From positions 62,001-126,000 of the forward strand of contig DATJBF010000047.1 in assembly GCA_035515475.1 (NCBI GenBank): DNA of 64,000 nucleotides, read 5' to 3'. Below are positions 36,601 to 43,725 of the stretch, in pieces. The position numbers were made by a program, and so were the translations under genes. The stretch is from DATJBF01 sp035515475. Lineage in GTDB: Bacteria > Verrucomicrobiota > Verrucomicrobiia > Palsa-1439. The notes under the pieces were generated by a model that was given only the letters and a program-made list of their open reading frames with translations, was not told the origin of the DNA and did no database searches. Each line of letters begins with the position of its first letter. Position 1 is the stretch's first letter.

Positions 36601-37629
36601 TGCGCGCGGAGCTTCGTGACGCCGGGGTCACTGCTGGGCACGTACAATGGCCTCGCGATTCAAACGAATGCCCCCTCCAACGCCAGCTCGGGCTCGCTCC
36701 GGTTGGCGATCGCCAAGACAGGATCGTTTGCCGCCGCGTTGGTGATGGGCGGCGGGAAAGCGACGTTCAAGGGGCGGTTCGACGATTCCGGCAACGCGAC
36801 CAACACGGTTGTCCGCAAGGGGCTGAGTCCGCTGTTGGTGATTTTGCATTTGGACCTGAGCTATGGCACCGACCAAGTTACGGGGACGGTTTCGGACGGG
36901 GTGTTTACATCCGAGTTGCTGGCCGACCGGATGGTGTACAGCCGCGCGAATCCATGCCCGTTGGCGGGCAGTTATACGCTGGTATTGGTACCGCCCGAGG
37001 GAGGCGGTCCCGAGTTTCCGCAAGGTTATGGGCATGCAACGTTGACCGTTGCCCCAACCGGCGGTGGGAAACTGAGCGGCGTACTCGGTGACGGCACGAA
37101 AATCAAAGGCAACACGCCCGTCTCCAAGCACGGCACGTGGCCGTTGTACAACGTGCTCTACAAGAAACAAGGTGCGTGCATTGGCTGGGTGGCGTTCGGG
37201 ACGAACGACACCCTCGAAGCGACCGTGGATTGGTTTAGACCGTCCCAGTCGGGTTCAGCCTACTACCCGGCCGGATTCACCACCAATGTCACCTTGATCG
37301 GAGAGAAATACCTGTCGCCGCCAGCCGATGCACCGAGTTCCGCTGGAGATCGGGAAATCACCCTTGACGGCGGCAATCTGACCACCAGCATCGTGGAGAC
37401 GGTCGCGGTGGACTCCGTAGGCAATGTGCTCGTGTTGTCCCCGAACAACGAAAAGTTGACGATGACACTCCAACTGAAGACGGGTCAATTCAATGGCCGA
37501 TTCATCCATCCGTCATTGAACGAAATGATCGGCTTCGCCGGGGTGATCCTGCAGAAAAGTAACGCCGGGGCCGGCCACTTCTTCGGCACGAACGAGAGCG
37601 GTGCCGTCATCTTCGAGCCGATACCCTAG
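27649..37629 (+). CDS. Giant secreted multidomain repeat protein (PKD, ASH-like, autotransporter-type repeats)
   Basis: Up to 3326 aa. A basic N-terminal stretch leads to a signal-like hydrophobic segment (about 85-107, FLLQLAVLLFALISAAVIG), then a solenoid region (about 103-564), then a block (567-2343) of eight PKD domains (WDFGDG patterns) mixed with about eleven ASH-like domains (VVNPxSxDFGxVTIGQTNS). A solenoid with autotransporter-type repeats follows (2344-2634, GTGTMILTGTNTYGGGT-like), a ninth PKD, a BACON-like domain, an Ig-like domain, FN3 (about 2903-2989) and a unique 330-residue C-terminus. Likely a surface adhesin or glycan-binding protein. The start is uncertain: GTG 27649 is one base after GGAGG, and ATG 27679 or 27736 are alternatives. 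Repeats are very similar at DNA level, so assembly should be checked. Confidence 0.85.
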   Translation: MNRPFRRLPVMCVVTKTLANGMVTIKCTAMRGGTARRRILSHAPRLRSVSGCCRGSANRSPPTLQENCGASPVASQFLLQLAVLLFALISAAVIGTGNSRAADLIWTNSSSSGIWQDPTAWVTNGTDGTGNFPTNSDGAWFTNAATYSVTLSNNVSILSNSFRNASNTTATVTFNLDTNTFTTAIGSNSFVIARVAGSTSIVYVASSTQAQGGLIANGSLVVGRNGVGILYITNGYVALGASSDPGVRLGDGTNSCGTLVISGSNTYLNDSRQLSVGSPDSSGNSLVVSNSASITIGSSFRMGSSSDGGSSNNTFILDSGARATISQGHSTIGKRYGTVGSYNNTMIVENGAVCTFGGSFFIGWDSSTSSGDTGPGPATNNVLMVRNGGSVTGPGLAINGSNMLSVANASIQSGSITCSGTINLSAGVIQAGATITCSGTIQGYGSITVPVNRFCTISSGGFFKPFNSLGQLTISGGTLSLASGSTTTVQLGTNFNTTAVTGNLVLNGTLNITNSGGFTNGTYTLFTYTGTLDTNGLMIGTTPDPNLTYSVDAQTSGQVNLVAAFPPVASFTASPTSGEAPLDVTFTDISVGTITNWIWDFGDAITTNTITTGVSHTYAAGTYTVSLIIDAYGGSSTNIQADYIIVTNPPPPVAGFSGTPTSGVIPLAVAFTDTSTGNITNRFWDFGDGNTSNTTAASVSYTYTAAGTYTVSLIVSGYGGSSTNTQSSYITALNPAQLVVNPVSVDFGPVTIGQTNSLDFSVINTGDATLSGTATSTAPFVVTSGTSYNVAGGQTQIVMVAFVPESAATFNDSVVFASNGGNSTNAVSGVGLTPGSITVTPVAHDFGTLVTGTTAQVGFVVTNSGGTAVSNGTATVTGGPFSIVSGAGFSVPGFGTANVTVEFAPVSAGAFTNSVVFATANGGHATNTVTGAAAIVPVASFTASPTNGTAPLTVTLADSSEGTVTDRFWNFGDGDTTNTTATGMDHSYSTGGTYTVSLRVSGPVGTNTQTRVDYVVVLNPAHLVVNPGSLDFGSVTIGQTNSLSFSVLNAGDIPLTGTATSPAPFAITSGNSYNVAGGQTQTVTVAFAPDSTATFNGWIVFTSDGGNSINAVSGSGLTPGSISVTPAAYDFGTLVTGTTAQVGFVVTNSGGTAISNGTATVTGGPFSIVSDASFSVPGFGSTNVTVQFAPLTATAFTDSVVFATANGGDATNTVRGTGAVVPVASFSATPTNGPWPLAITFTDNSTGTITNRLWNFGDGNTSNTIATSLDHTYTTAATNTVSLTVSGPVGSDTMTVTDYIVVVNPAHLVVDPASLNFGSVTISQTNSLSFSVINTGDVPLSGTATSAAPFVVTSGDSYNVAGGRTQTVTVAFAPESAATFNDSVIFSSNGGDSTNAVSGSGLTPGSISVTPAAYDFGTLVTGTTAQVGFLVTNSGGTAVSNGTATVTGGPFSIVSGAGFSVPGFGSTNVTVQFAPLTADAFTNTVVFSTANGGDATNTVSGTGLTPGSVAVTPASWDFGMLATGTTAEASFVVTNSGGSAVSNGTARVTGGPFTVVSGATFSVPGFGSTNVAVQFAPVSGGAFTDSVVFATANGGGATNAVTGAAAIVPAAAFTGSPTNGPWPLVVSFTDNSSGTVTNRYWDFGDGATTNTSATSLAHTYSAAGTNTVSLTVSGPVGVNIQTRADYVVVVNPAHLAVNPESLNFAAVTIGQTNSLNFSVINTGDVPLSGTATGATPFAVTGGATYNVAGGQTGTVTIAFAPGSTATFNGLVLFTSDGGNSINAVTGIGLTPGSIAVTPASWDFGMLVTGTTAQANFVVTNSGGTTVSNGVATATGGPFTIASGASFSVPGFGSTNVTVQFAPVSADAFTNSMVFATANGGEATNLVTGAAAIVPVASFTGNPTNGPWPLAVSFTDNSGGTITNRFWDFGDGVTTNTTATSLAHTYSGAGTNTVSLTASGPVGTSILVLTNYIVVINPPHLVVSPASLNFGSVTIGQTNSLNFSVVNTGDVALSGTATGSAPFIVTSGASCNVAGGQTQTVTIAFAPEAAATVNDSVIFTSNGGDSTNAVHGVGLTPGSIAVTPASWDFGMLVTGATAQVSFVVTNSGGTAVSNGTATVTGVPFTIASGASFSVPGFGATSVTVQFAPVGAGAFTDRVSFATANGGEATNLVTGAAAIVPVANFTGAPTNGTAPLAVSLTDSSSGTITDRSWDFGDGVTTNTTATSLEHTYGAGTNTVSLTVSGPVGTSTLIRTNYIVAGVPPVVDFGASPTNGLTPLTVDFADASTGEITNRLWSFGDGGTSDATNTSHTYTNAGTYSVGLSIAGPYGTDTKTQTNLITVYAASATWTNANPSGHWSDGTSWDPVTVPDFGSSVIFATAGTTATVDTIDRIVNTVTFNRSENFFVDASGGAGLTISNGIAVATNFTYTISSPIVLAAANTWSVTNGGTLLISGTVSGSNSITKTGSGTMILTGTNTYGGGTIVSAGTLLVNNTGGGGTGPGAVSAAPGTTLGGHGILEGPVAITDGGVFSPGGGVGTLTISNNLTFSNASVLQYELGTNSDLTVVSGNLMLDGVLNITDAGGFTNGTYTLFTYGGTLMTNGSAGILAIGAVPDTNMIYTVDINSSGLVKLVVVIPPPVADFGGGPTNGLAPLTVMFTNTSSGWVTDSFWDFGDGATSNTPAASVGHTYSAGGNNTVQLIVTGPGGVSTNARAGYVVVAPPCNYPLSGTDASFGALGGSDTVAVTPYTNVCPWTASSNDAWIQIDGGGVNATGGAVVAYAVLPNTATRDSRVGTMTVAGQTFTVTQAGDTNSPTVVLVSPTAGVVSNAITVSATASDDVAVVQVEFYRDGGVLLGAETTPPYSMSFDTAMVSDGSHCFYAEARDAAGNVSSSATNCLTVDNNAPSVPTGLDAAAIATNQIQLCWTASYDGGSGVAGYRVFRDGAQIATTAATNHLDSGLATGTEHCYTVGAYDNVGRASAPSASACARSFVTPGSLLGTYNGLAIQTNAPSNASSGSLRLAIAKTGSFAAALVMGGGKATFKGRFDDSGNATNTVVRKGLSPLLVILHLDLSYGTDQVTGTVSDGVFTSELLADRMVYSRANPCPLAGSYTLVLVPPEGGGPEFPQGYGHATLTVAPTGGGKLSGVLGDGTKIKGNTPVSKHGTWPLYNVLYKKQGACIGWVAFGTNDTLEATVDWFRPSQSGSAYYPAGFTTNVTLIGEKYLSPPADAPSSAGDREITLDGGNLTTSIVETVAVDSVGNVLVLSPNNEKLTMTLQLKTGQFNGRFIHPSLNEMIGFAGVILQKSNAGAGHFFGTNESGAVIFEPIP

Positions 37630-37647
37630 CCGGAACAATGCAGTTGA

Positions 37648-37678
37648 GAGTTGAACAGGCTGGAAGCCTGTCCAACTC
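37648..37678 (+). terminator. Strong hairpin after giant gene
   Basis: GAGTTG-a-ACAGGCT pairs with AGCCTGT-c-CAACTC around a 3-base loop (GGA), 13 bp with one internal mismatch, 18 bases after the stop codon. No U-run follows. The AGGCTGGAAGCCT core may also be a dispersed hairpin repeat. Confidence 0.5.
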
Positions 37679-37929
37679 AAGAAGCCGGGCCGGTCTGATC
37701 GCAGAGCGTAGTGCGCGTCGCCCTTGCGCGGTGAGGCGCATCCTTTGTGATGAATCCTGTTCTCGTCTCTGGCAGGGAACACGACAGCTTGCGTTTTCGT
37801 CAGTCCCCGTCGTCGCCGTAAAGCCGTCGACAGACAAGATGACAACGTCTGACACTCAAGCCGGCGAGCGTTTCTACCGATAGACTATTGAGGGGCCGGC
37901 AAAAGTATGAGATTCACGCACTAGGCACA
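37679..37929. other. Intergenic leader of HDOD gene
   Basis: About 250 bases. I see no gene and no copy of the 20-base dyad found upstream of the right-hand HDOD paralogue. Confidence 0.35.
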
Positions 37930-38775
37930 ATGCAAACACTGGATGAATACATCGACAGAGCCCGCCATTTGGTGCCGGCTCCGGCGGTTCTGCCGCAATT
38001 GGTTCCGTTACTCAACCAGCCCGATACTGATAGCGGCCGGGTAGTGGATTTGATCTCGTACAACCAGTCCTTGACCGCCAACGTGCTGCGGGTCTGCAAT
38101 AGCGCCTACTTCAGCCGGGGAACGGCCATTGGTAATTTGCCGCAGGCGGTCACCCACATCGGCTTTCGCCAACTCTACGATATCGTCGTCTCCAGCATCG
38201 CCGCCGTCACACTGGCCCGACCTCAAAAGGGCTATGGCGTCGAGTCCGACGCATTATGGGATCACTCAGTCACCACCGCCATCGCGGCACAGTTGGTCGC
38301 CAAAGACCTCGGGTTTGACGAACAAGTGGCCTTTACCGCGGGGCTTCTCCACGACATCGGCAAGATCGTGCTCTCCCTCGCACTGGAGCAAGCGAGTGCC
38401 AGGGTCTCCCATGAGGCGGACACCAACGGCTTGGCACCGCTGGAGATCGAGATGAGACTGCTCGGCGTCAACCATGCCGAAGTGGGCGGGAGGCTGCTGG
38501 AGCGCTGGCAATTGCCGCAGAATGTCGTCTTCGCGGTGCGCTATCATCATCAACCGGGGTTAGCTCAAGATCATTCGGCCCTCGCCGCCTGCGTCTATCT
38601 CGGGAACTTTGTAGCCTACTTCATGGGACACGGTTACGGTCGTCACTCCCTCGACCTGAAAGCCCGCGACGAGACTTTGAAGATCCTCGATCTCTCCCCC
38701 GAGCGCTTGCCCGAGTACATGAACCAGAGCTTCGAACGCCTCAAGGGAGTCAAAGCTCTCTACCAAATCCAGTAA
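37930..38775 (+). CDS. HDOD-domain signalling protein
   Basis: 281 aa from ATG 37930; the open frame begins earlier at TTG 37888 but the HDOD fold starts with TLDEYIDRARHLVPAPAVLP. HDOD is a degenerate HD-type helical domain: SYNQSLTANVLRVCNSAYF, FTAGLLHDIGKIVLSLAL and the VNHAEVGGRLLERWQLP segment are all visible. Unlike most HDOD proteins it keeps an HD pair in LLHDIGK. Such proteins sit in chemotaxis and motility loci and act in signalling, mostly without proven enzyme activity. It is the only plus-strand gene at this end of the chemotaxis locus and a close paralogue of 58395-59273. Confidence 0.85.
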   Translation: MQTLDEYIDRARHLVPAPAVLPQLVPLLNQPDTDSGRVVDLISYNQSLTANVLRVCNSAYFSRGTAIGNLPQAVTHIGFRQLYDIVVSSIAAVTLARPQKGYGVESDALWDHSVTTAIAAQLVAKDLGFDEQVAFTAGLLHDIGKIVLSLALEQASARVSHEADTNGLAPLEIEMRLLGVNHAEVGGRLLERWQLPQNVVFAVRYHHQPGLAQDHSALAACVYLGNFVAYFMGHGYGRHSLDLKARDETLKILDLSPERLPEYMNQSFERLKGVKALYQIQ

Positions 38776-39169
38776 TTCGCCGCAGCACGGCAACGAACGC
38801 CAGCGAGAAAACATCTCCGCGTCGCCGCTGGCAGTTTGAAGCCAGCGCCCCGCGTGGGTTGACTGCGTGCTCACGCCAGGATTGTAGCCGTTCTTCCGAC
38901 CAGCTTCCCGCAATGCTACGCCTCGCGTCGCGAACTCTGGCCGGCGCCGCCGTAATGGACTCATGCTTGTCTTTCGCTCTCTTGGTCCACGCCCCGTGGC
39001 AGCGCCATGACGTGATGATTCTTTCGGGAAAGTCGGCGTTCTGCTGGGACGAAGCGTTCGAACCGACGTCGAAGCCGGCCGCTTCCGGCATGTGCCAACA
39101 TCATGAGTCACAGTGGCCGCGGGACCTGGAAGAAGTTGGTGAGGTCACCGACGCGAAGAGCCCGGGCGG
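38776..39169. other. Gap between convergent HDOD and cheX genes, with hairpin
   Basis: About 390 bases without a gene. CGCTGGC (38826-38832) and GCCAGCG (38841-38847) make a perfect 7-bp hairpin with an 8-base loop, a possible bidirectional terminator for the convergent genes. Nothing else is seen. Confidence 0.4.
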
Positions 39170-39673
39170 CTACTGCGTCGGCTTTTTTGAACACAGGCCT
39201 GCCATGAAGTCGCCACCGCCGGTATGGAAACAGTGCTGTCTGACGACTTCCGAGCGGGGGGTCGCGACGATAAGATCCTGCCCTCGAAATACCGTGGGAA
39301 CCGAGATGTTGGCTTTCATGCGGCATCTGTCCAGCCGGATCTTCAGGTCGCCGGCAACCATGTTGGTCAGTTCACCCACGGCATCTGCCATGTCCGAGCT
39401 TTCGAATGGGATCTCAAAACCGGCAAACTTCGATGCGAGAACCACCGCGGTTGCCGATGGCAGCCCCAGGAAGATGTTTACATCCAGATCGCCGACGAAC
39501 GAGACGACCGCAATGACTTTCTCGCCAGGGAGGTTTGCCTCCGTCCATTGGGCGTTCACCGTCGGTTGAATTTTACAGACTGTGGAGATGATCGACGTGG
39601 TCGCCTCAACCAGAGACCGGTCGGCAGCTTCTATTTGGGCTTCGTTACGGCCGATTTCGGTGGGCGTGGTCAT
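39170..39673 (-). CDS. CheX-type phosphatase-like protein, copy 2
   Basis: 167 aa with one CheX/CheC-like domain. A long helix (EAADRSLVEATTSIISTVC) precedes the beta-sheet part, and the conserved helix reads DMADAVGELTNMVAGDLKIRL, containing the family's E-x2-N pair (E and N in GELTNM) that in CheX dephosphorylates CheY-P. It ends with a tail of about 20 residues. It is three bases downstream of the CheY gene, so a CheY/phosphatase pair is likely. No cheZ is seen, so this and the other CheX are the candidates for signal termination. Confidence 0.82.
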   Translation of the reverse strand: MTTPTEIGRNEAQIEAADRSLVEATTSIISTVCKIQPTVNAQWTEANLPGEKVIAVVSFVGDLDVNIFLGLPSATAVVLASKFAGFEIPFESSDMADAVGELTNMVAGDLKIRLDRCRMKANISVPTVFRGQDLIVATPRSEVVRQHCFHTGGGDFMAGLCSKKPTQ

Positions 39674-39676
39674 GGG

Positions 39677-40114
39677 CTACTTCAGTTTGGCGGCCAGCTT
39701 GGCGAACACGCTCGGCGGGTTCTTTATCGCCTCCGCCATCTTACTGAGAATGGGGGCAATTTTCCGTCCGACACCCTCTGCCGTGAAGGGCTTGACGATA
39801 TAGGCGTTCACGTGACCGGCGTTCAAGGCTTCCTCGAGTTTGTCCATCGTGCCCTCCGTGGTAATCATGACAATGGGCACGTTGCTCTTCAGTTCGTATC
39901 GAATACGCTTGATGAGGTCAAGTCCGTTCATGTTGGGCATGTTCCAATCGCAGAACAACATGTCGAACTTGCCGGCTTTGAACATATTCAGCGCTTCCTG
40001 ACCGTCCTTGGCCTCTTGAAACGTGAAAGCCGCCAGACGCGTTTCCAAGAGCGTTTTCATCACCAGTTTCCGCATGATCCCCGAATCGTCGATTACCAGG
40101 GCATTCACATTCAT
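39677..40114 (-). CDS. CheY-type single-domain response regulator
   Basis: 145 aa from ATG 40114 (GGAGA seven bases upstream). It is a receiver domain with the acidic pair in LVIDDSGIM, phospho-acceptor Asp in MLFCDWNMPNMNG, Thr in VMITTEGT and Lys in YIVKPFTAEGV. There is no output domain; a helical tail (ILSKMAEAIKNPPSVFAKLA) extends the C-terminus. Together with the adjacent cheX it is a good candidate for the motor-binding CheY, although three receivers compete for this role in the locus. Confidence 0.9.
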   Translation of the reverse strand: MNVNALVIDDSGIMRKLVMKTLLETRLAAFTFQEAKDGQEALNMFKAGKFDMLFCDWNMPNMNGLDLIKRIRYELKSNVPIVMITTEGTMDKLEEALNAGHVNAYIVKPFTAEGVGRKIAPILSKMAEAIKNPPSVFAKLAAKLK

Positions 40115-40271
40115 GGTGTTTCTCCTCGTTTGTACGGGACTACTCGCACATCGACCGTTTTTGTTGCAGCAAGAGTGCCAAGAATCAGCCAATGCTGACG
40201 CACCATCGCAAGCGATTTTGCTCCTTTTCTGCTGATGTCTGGACAATCATTCGCCATGGTCGTTTCAGCTC

Positions 40272-41303
40272 TCACGCGTGTTTCAACAGGACCTCGGCAA
40301 TTCTTTCAAGAGGCAAGATCTCGCAGGCCGCCCCACATTCCACGGCTTCATGTGGCATGCCGTACACCACGGAGGTTTTTTCGTCCTGCGCGATCGTGAA
40401 GGCCCCCGCTTGACGCATTTCCAGGAGCCCCTTTGCTCCATCCGCCCCCATCCCCGTCAGGATCGCCCCCACAGCGTTGTTCCCGGCATACTTCGCCACC
40501 GACATGAATAGCACCTCCACACTGGGACGTTGCCGGCAGACCGCCGGGCCGGTCCTGATCTCCACGTAATAGCGGGCACCGCTTCGCCTCAGCACCATGT
40601 GATAATTGCCCGGAGCGATCAACGCGACTCCGGGGATAACCGAGTCGTTATCTTTCGCTTCACGCACCTCGATATCACAGATGCCATCGAGTCGCTCGGC
40701 GAATGAGGTCGTAAAATGCTCCGGCATGTGTTGGACGATCAATGTTCCCGGCGCATTCTGCGGAAATCTGGTGAGGACTTTCTCAATCGCCTGCGTTCCA
40801 CCCGTGGACGCGCCGATGGCAATGATCTTGTGCGTGGTTTGCGTCAGGGCGAGCCGCTCGGGTTTCTCCGATGGCCCGTCGATCAGTTGTCGGCCCTTGA
40901 GACGGGCCTTGGCCGTGGCCGCAGCCCGAATCTTGTCAGCCAACGCCTGTGTCATATCGCCCACGGTGTAGGCCGCTCCCGGTTTGCACAGGACGTCGAT
41001 GGCGCCAGCATCCATCGCCTCCATCGCCACTGCCCCGCCCTTGGGCGTCAACGAAGAAACAATGATCACAGGCACGGGGTAATGGCGCATCAACTTGCGA
41101 AGAAAGGCAATGCCGTCCATCCGCGGCATTTCTACGTCCAACACCACGACGTCCGGATTCAGTTGCACCACCTTGTCGCGAGCCACATACGGATCCGGGG
41201 CGGTACCGACCACCTCAATGTCCGGCTCGCGGCCCAGTTCCGCCGAGAACACCTGCCGGACAATGGCTGAGTCATCCACAATCAGGACTTTGATTCTGGT
41301 CAT
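40272..41303 (-). CDS. cheB: CheB protein-glutamate methylesterase
   Basis: 343 aa. An N-terminal receiver (1-120) with DDSAIVRQVF and Asp in VVVLDVEMPRMDG is joined by a short linker to the methylesterase domain (about 158-340). The catalytic Ser is in IAIGASTGGTQA, the His in IVQHMPEHFTTSFAERLD and the Asp in LTGMGADGAKGLL. It removes methyl groups from chemoreceptors and counters CheR (47188-48009). It follows the cheX gene 41325-41780 by 21 bases. Confidence 0.96.
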   Translation of the reverse strand: MTRIKVLIVDDSAIVRQVFSAELGREPDIEVVGTAPDPYVARDKVVQLNPDVVVLDVEMPRMDGIAFLRKLMRHYPVPVIIVSSLTPKGGAVAMEAMDAGAIDVLCKPGAAYTVGDMTQALADKIRAAATAKARLKGRQLIDGPSEKPERLALTQTTHKIIAIGASTGGTQAIEKVLTRFPQNAPGTLIVQHMPEHFTTSFAERLDGICDIEVREAKDNDSVIPGVALIAPGNYHMVLRRSGARYYVEIRTGPAVCRQRPSVEVLFMSVAKYAGNNAVGAILTGMGADGAKGLLEMRQAGAFTIAQDEKTSVVYGMPHEAVECGAACEILPLERIAEVLLKHA

Positions 41304-41324
41304 ATCCCCTGATCATCCTGCCCG

Positions 41325-41780
41325 TTATTCGATCAATTTCAGATTCGCCAAAACCGGTCGGCCTTCCACGATCAACAAAGCACTACTCTCGTTCGCCCGA
41401 AGCTTTTCCCGCTCGTCGGCATCGATCTTGGTAACTACGGGAACCGTCAGATGGAACACCTCCCGGTCGCCGTACAACGACCACGTCACCGTGCCGCAAA
41501 TGATATTCAGCAACTCGCGGAGCGTATCCTCCCCGGCGGTCTCACCGATTTGTTCGGCCTCAATCCCCAGCACGTTCGCGGCCATTTCCCCGCACAGCCC
41601 CCGCGGCGCCATCAGCGTCAGTATCCCGGAATACTTCCCTCGAAATTCGATTGTCGCCCGCAGGCCGTCGTCGGTTCCCACGGACGCGGAGGCGCCTTCT
41701 TCAGCCTCGGTAAACATGAAGGCGAACCGCTCCAGAACGTCCTTAATCACCTCCAAGAGAACCTCGCGCGTATTCTTCAT
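41325..41780 (-). CDS. CheX-type phosphatase-like protein, copy 1
   Basis: 151 aa, one CheX/CheC-like domain. Helix 1 (REVLLEVIKDVLERFAFMF) is followed by a beta-rich half and the signature helix AGEDTLRELLNIICGTVTW with the E-x2-N pair (E and N in RELLNI). It lies between a CheY gene (81 bases upstream) and cheB. The pair with CheY 41862-42242 mirrors the CheY/CheX pair at 39.2-40.1 kb. Confidence 0.8.
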   Translation of the reverse strand: MKNTREVLLEVIKDVLERFAFMFTEAEEGASASVGTDDGLRATIEFRGKYSGILTLMAPRGLCGEMAANVLGIEAEQIGETAGEDTLRELLNIICGTVTWSLYGDREVFHLTVPVVTKIDADEREKLRANESSALLIVEGRPVLANLKLIE

Positions 41781-41861
41781 ATCAGCACTCCCCTTCCGTT
41801 CGTGATGGACGGGCGTGACGGTCGATCGGGCAGCGCAACTCGTTCATGGTTCATTTCCTTG

Positions 41862-42242
41862 TCACTGGCCGCCCAACAATTCGTCCACGATCTTTTTGAT
41901 TTCTTCGGGCGTAAACGGCTTGTTCAAGTACGCGCGCACCCCTTTGGCCCTGAGTTCCTCGATTCGGGTCACGCTGCGCTCGGTCGAGACAATCACTACG
42001 GGGATCGTCTTCAGCAGCCCTGTTTGTGACATCCGTTCCACCATTTCCACGCCGTCCATCTCCGGCATGTTGATGTCGGCAAACACAATGTCCACCCAGT
42101 GATCGTTCAACAGTTCGAGAGCCTCCCGTCCGTTGCCCGCTTGCGATACCTCGCCCAGTTCGACCCCGGCTAGCCGGAGCGTTTTATCCACCACCGTCCG
42201 TACGATCGGTGAATCATCGACAATCAACACGTTGTAAGCCAT
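41862..42242 (-). CDS. CheY-type single-domain response regulator
   Basis: 126 aa from ATG 42242 (GGAG seven bases upstream). It is a minimal receiver: VLIVDDSPIVR, phospho-acceptor Asp in IVFADINMPEMDG, Thr in VVIVSTERSV and Lys in YLNKPFTPEEIK. No output domain. It sits between the HDOD gene and cheX. Confidence 0.92.
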   Translation of the reverse strand: MAYNVLIVDDSPIVRTVVDKTLRLAGVELGEVSQAGNGREALELLNDHWVDIVFADINMPEMDGVEMVERMSQTGLLKTIPVVIVSTERSVTRIEELRAKGVRAYLNKPFTPEEIKKIVDELLGGQ

Positions 42243-42300
42243 TGCCAAACTCCTCTCTCTGGATCTTCCCGCAGGGTGCTTCCCCCTGGTTGCCTGCTTT

Positions 42301-43182
42301 TCACGGGCTGGATCTCCTCTCCGGGACTGTTTGCGTTCCGCACAGCATCCGGGACAATTCACGAACCCTGTCCAACGAATGACTCGCCACCGCCTCAATG
42401 GTTGACGACTTCAAACCCAAACTGGAAATGGCTTCCTGGGAGATGTGGTAGCGCAACCCATCAATCCCCGTTCCGATGCCCTCGGAATAGGCCAGCATGT
42501 CCGCCAAATGAACGATGTACGCCGTGTGCGTCCACGAACCCGCTGCGGAAGGCCGATGGTGCCAGAACACGGGCGCCACCAATTCCTCGGGAAAGTTCCA
42601 TCGCTTCAGGAGGGTTCCGCCCACTTCGGCGTGGCAAATCCCCAACACGTCTCGCTCCACGGAGTCAAACCCTGCCTTCGTCGCCCGGAATTTGGCGTCC
42701 AACCGCGCCGATTCCGTCCGCACGAAGTCATCCATCACGATCTTACCCACGTCATGGAGCAATCCAGCGGTAAACAGCATTTCCGAGGTCTGCAGGCCGA
42801 GCGTCTTGGCAATTTCTTCAGAAGCCACCGCCACATAGACGGAGTGGTGGAGCAATTCCTCCGGCTCAAGCTGGTATCCAAGAAGTCGTTTCTTCAGCAC
42901 CTGCGAGATTCCCACCGCCACCACGAGTTCAAGCAACTGTTTCATCCCCAACCGGGCGATCGCCGTCTGAACAGAGTCCACCCGCGCCAGCCCGCCATAA
43001 ACAGCGGAATTGGCAATCCGCAACACGTTGGCTGTCATTCCCGGGTCGTAACGCAGTTCCTGGGCAAGATACTGAAGGTCAACGTATGGATCATGCAGGT
43101 GAGCCACCAGGAACTTGCACAAGGCCGGCATGGCCGGGAAAGTTTCGACTCGCCTCCGGATCTCGGCTTCCACCTTGTTCAT
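42301..43182 (-). CDS. HDOD-domain protein in the chemotaxis operon
   Basis: 293 aa from ATG 43182, with AGGTG upstream. The HDOD fold is clear: RYDPGMTANVLRIANSAVYG, MKQLLELVVAVGISQVL, FTAGLLHDVGKIVMDDFVR, and CHAEVGGTLLKRWNFP. Residues HHRPSAAG and HLADMLAYS give further His/Asp positions, as in the two other HDOD proteins, from which it is nevertheless clearly divergent in sequence. It lies 31 bases after cheD, so it is part of the chemotaxis operon. Confidence 0.87.
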   Translation of the reverse strand: MNKVEAEIRRRVETFPAMPALCKFLVAHLHDPYVDLQYLAQELRYDPGMTANVLRIANSAVYGGLARVDSVQTAIARLGMKQLLELVVAVGISQVLKKRLLGYQLEPEELLHHSVYVAVASEEIAKTLGLQTSEMLFTAGLLHDVGKIVMDDFVRTESARLDAKFRATKAGFDSVERDVLGICHAEVGGTLLKRWNFPEELVAPVFWHHRPSAAGSWTHTAYIVHLADMLAYSEGIGTGIDGLRYHISQEAISSLGLKSSTIEAVASHSLDRVRELSRMLCGTQTVPERRSSP

Positions 43183-43213
43183 CGCATCACCTCTGGTCCT
43201 ATCGCGGTTCCGC

Positions 43214-43699
43214 TCATAACTCAACCTCCTGGCCGTTGGATTTGATGAGGAACCGGCCGGTGCTGATTTCCAAGCGTACGGTCCGCGTGACTTCGCCCCC
43301 CACATCCGTGGCCTTGATGAGCATTCCGTTTTTCCACATGACCTTCCGAAAGACCGTCATATTCCGTTCGCCGATTCGAAACAGGCCCTGCCTGTCGAGC
43401 ATGGAAGCCCCGCCCGCCACTTTCACAATTGCGTTGGCCTTGGTGACCCCCATGTCGAACAACTTCTGAAGAAACACCGTCATCCCGGTATCGACAAACA
43501 TCCAGGGTTTCACCTTTGCCTTTTCCCCATCTACGCTGGACAACGGCAACATGCAATGAATCAGGCCTCCCACGCGGACGGCCGGGTCATACACCGAAAT
43601 CCCCAAGCACGATCCCAGGGAATAGGTGACCAACACGTCGTCGGTATCGCCCGACACCGCCATGTCTGCAATATCGACAACGATCTGCTTCATCCCCAT
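43214..43699 (-). CDS. cheD: CheD chemoreceptor glutamine deamidase
   Basis: 161 aa. The catalytic triad pattern is present: Cys in YSLGSCLGISV, His in GLIHCMLP, and Thr in FVDTGMTVF. The middle has AIVKVAGGASM and FRIGERNMTVFRKV, both conserved in CheD. It deamidates Gln in chemoreceptors, and in some species binds CheC-type proteins. ATG 43693 is a possible later start. Its downstream neighbour is HDOD 42301-43182. Confidence 0.95.
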   Translation of the reverse strand: MGMKQIVVDIADMAVSGDTDDVLVTYSLGSCLGISVYDPAVRVGGLIHCMLPLSSVDGEKAKVKPWMFVDTGMTVFLQKLFDMGVTKANAIVKVAGGASMLDRQGLFRIGERNMTVFRKVMWKNGMLIKATDVGGEVTRTVRLEISTGRFLIKSNGQEVEL

Positions 43700-43725
43700 G
43701 TCGCCCCAATGTGATTAGCCCGAGG

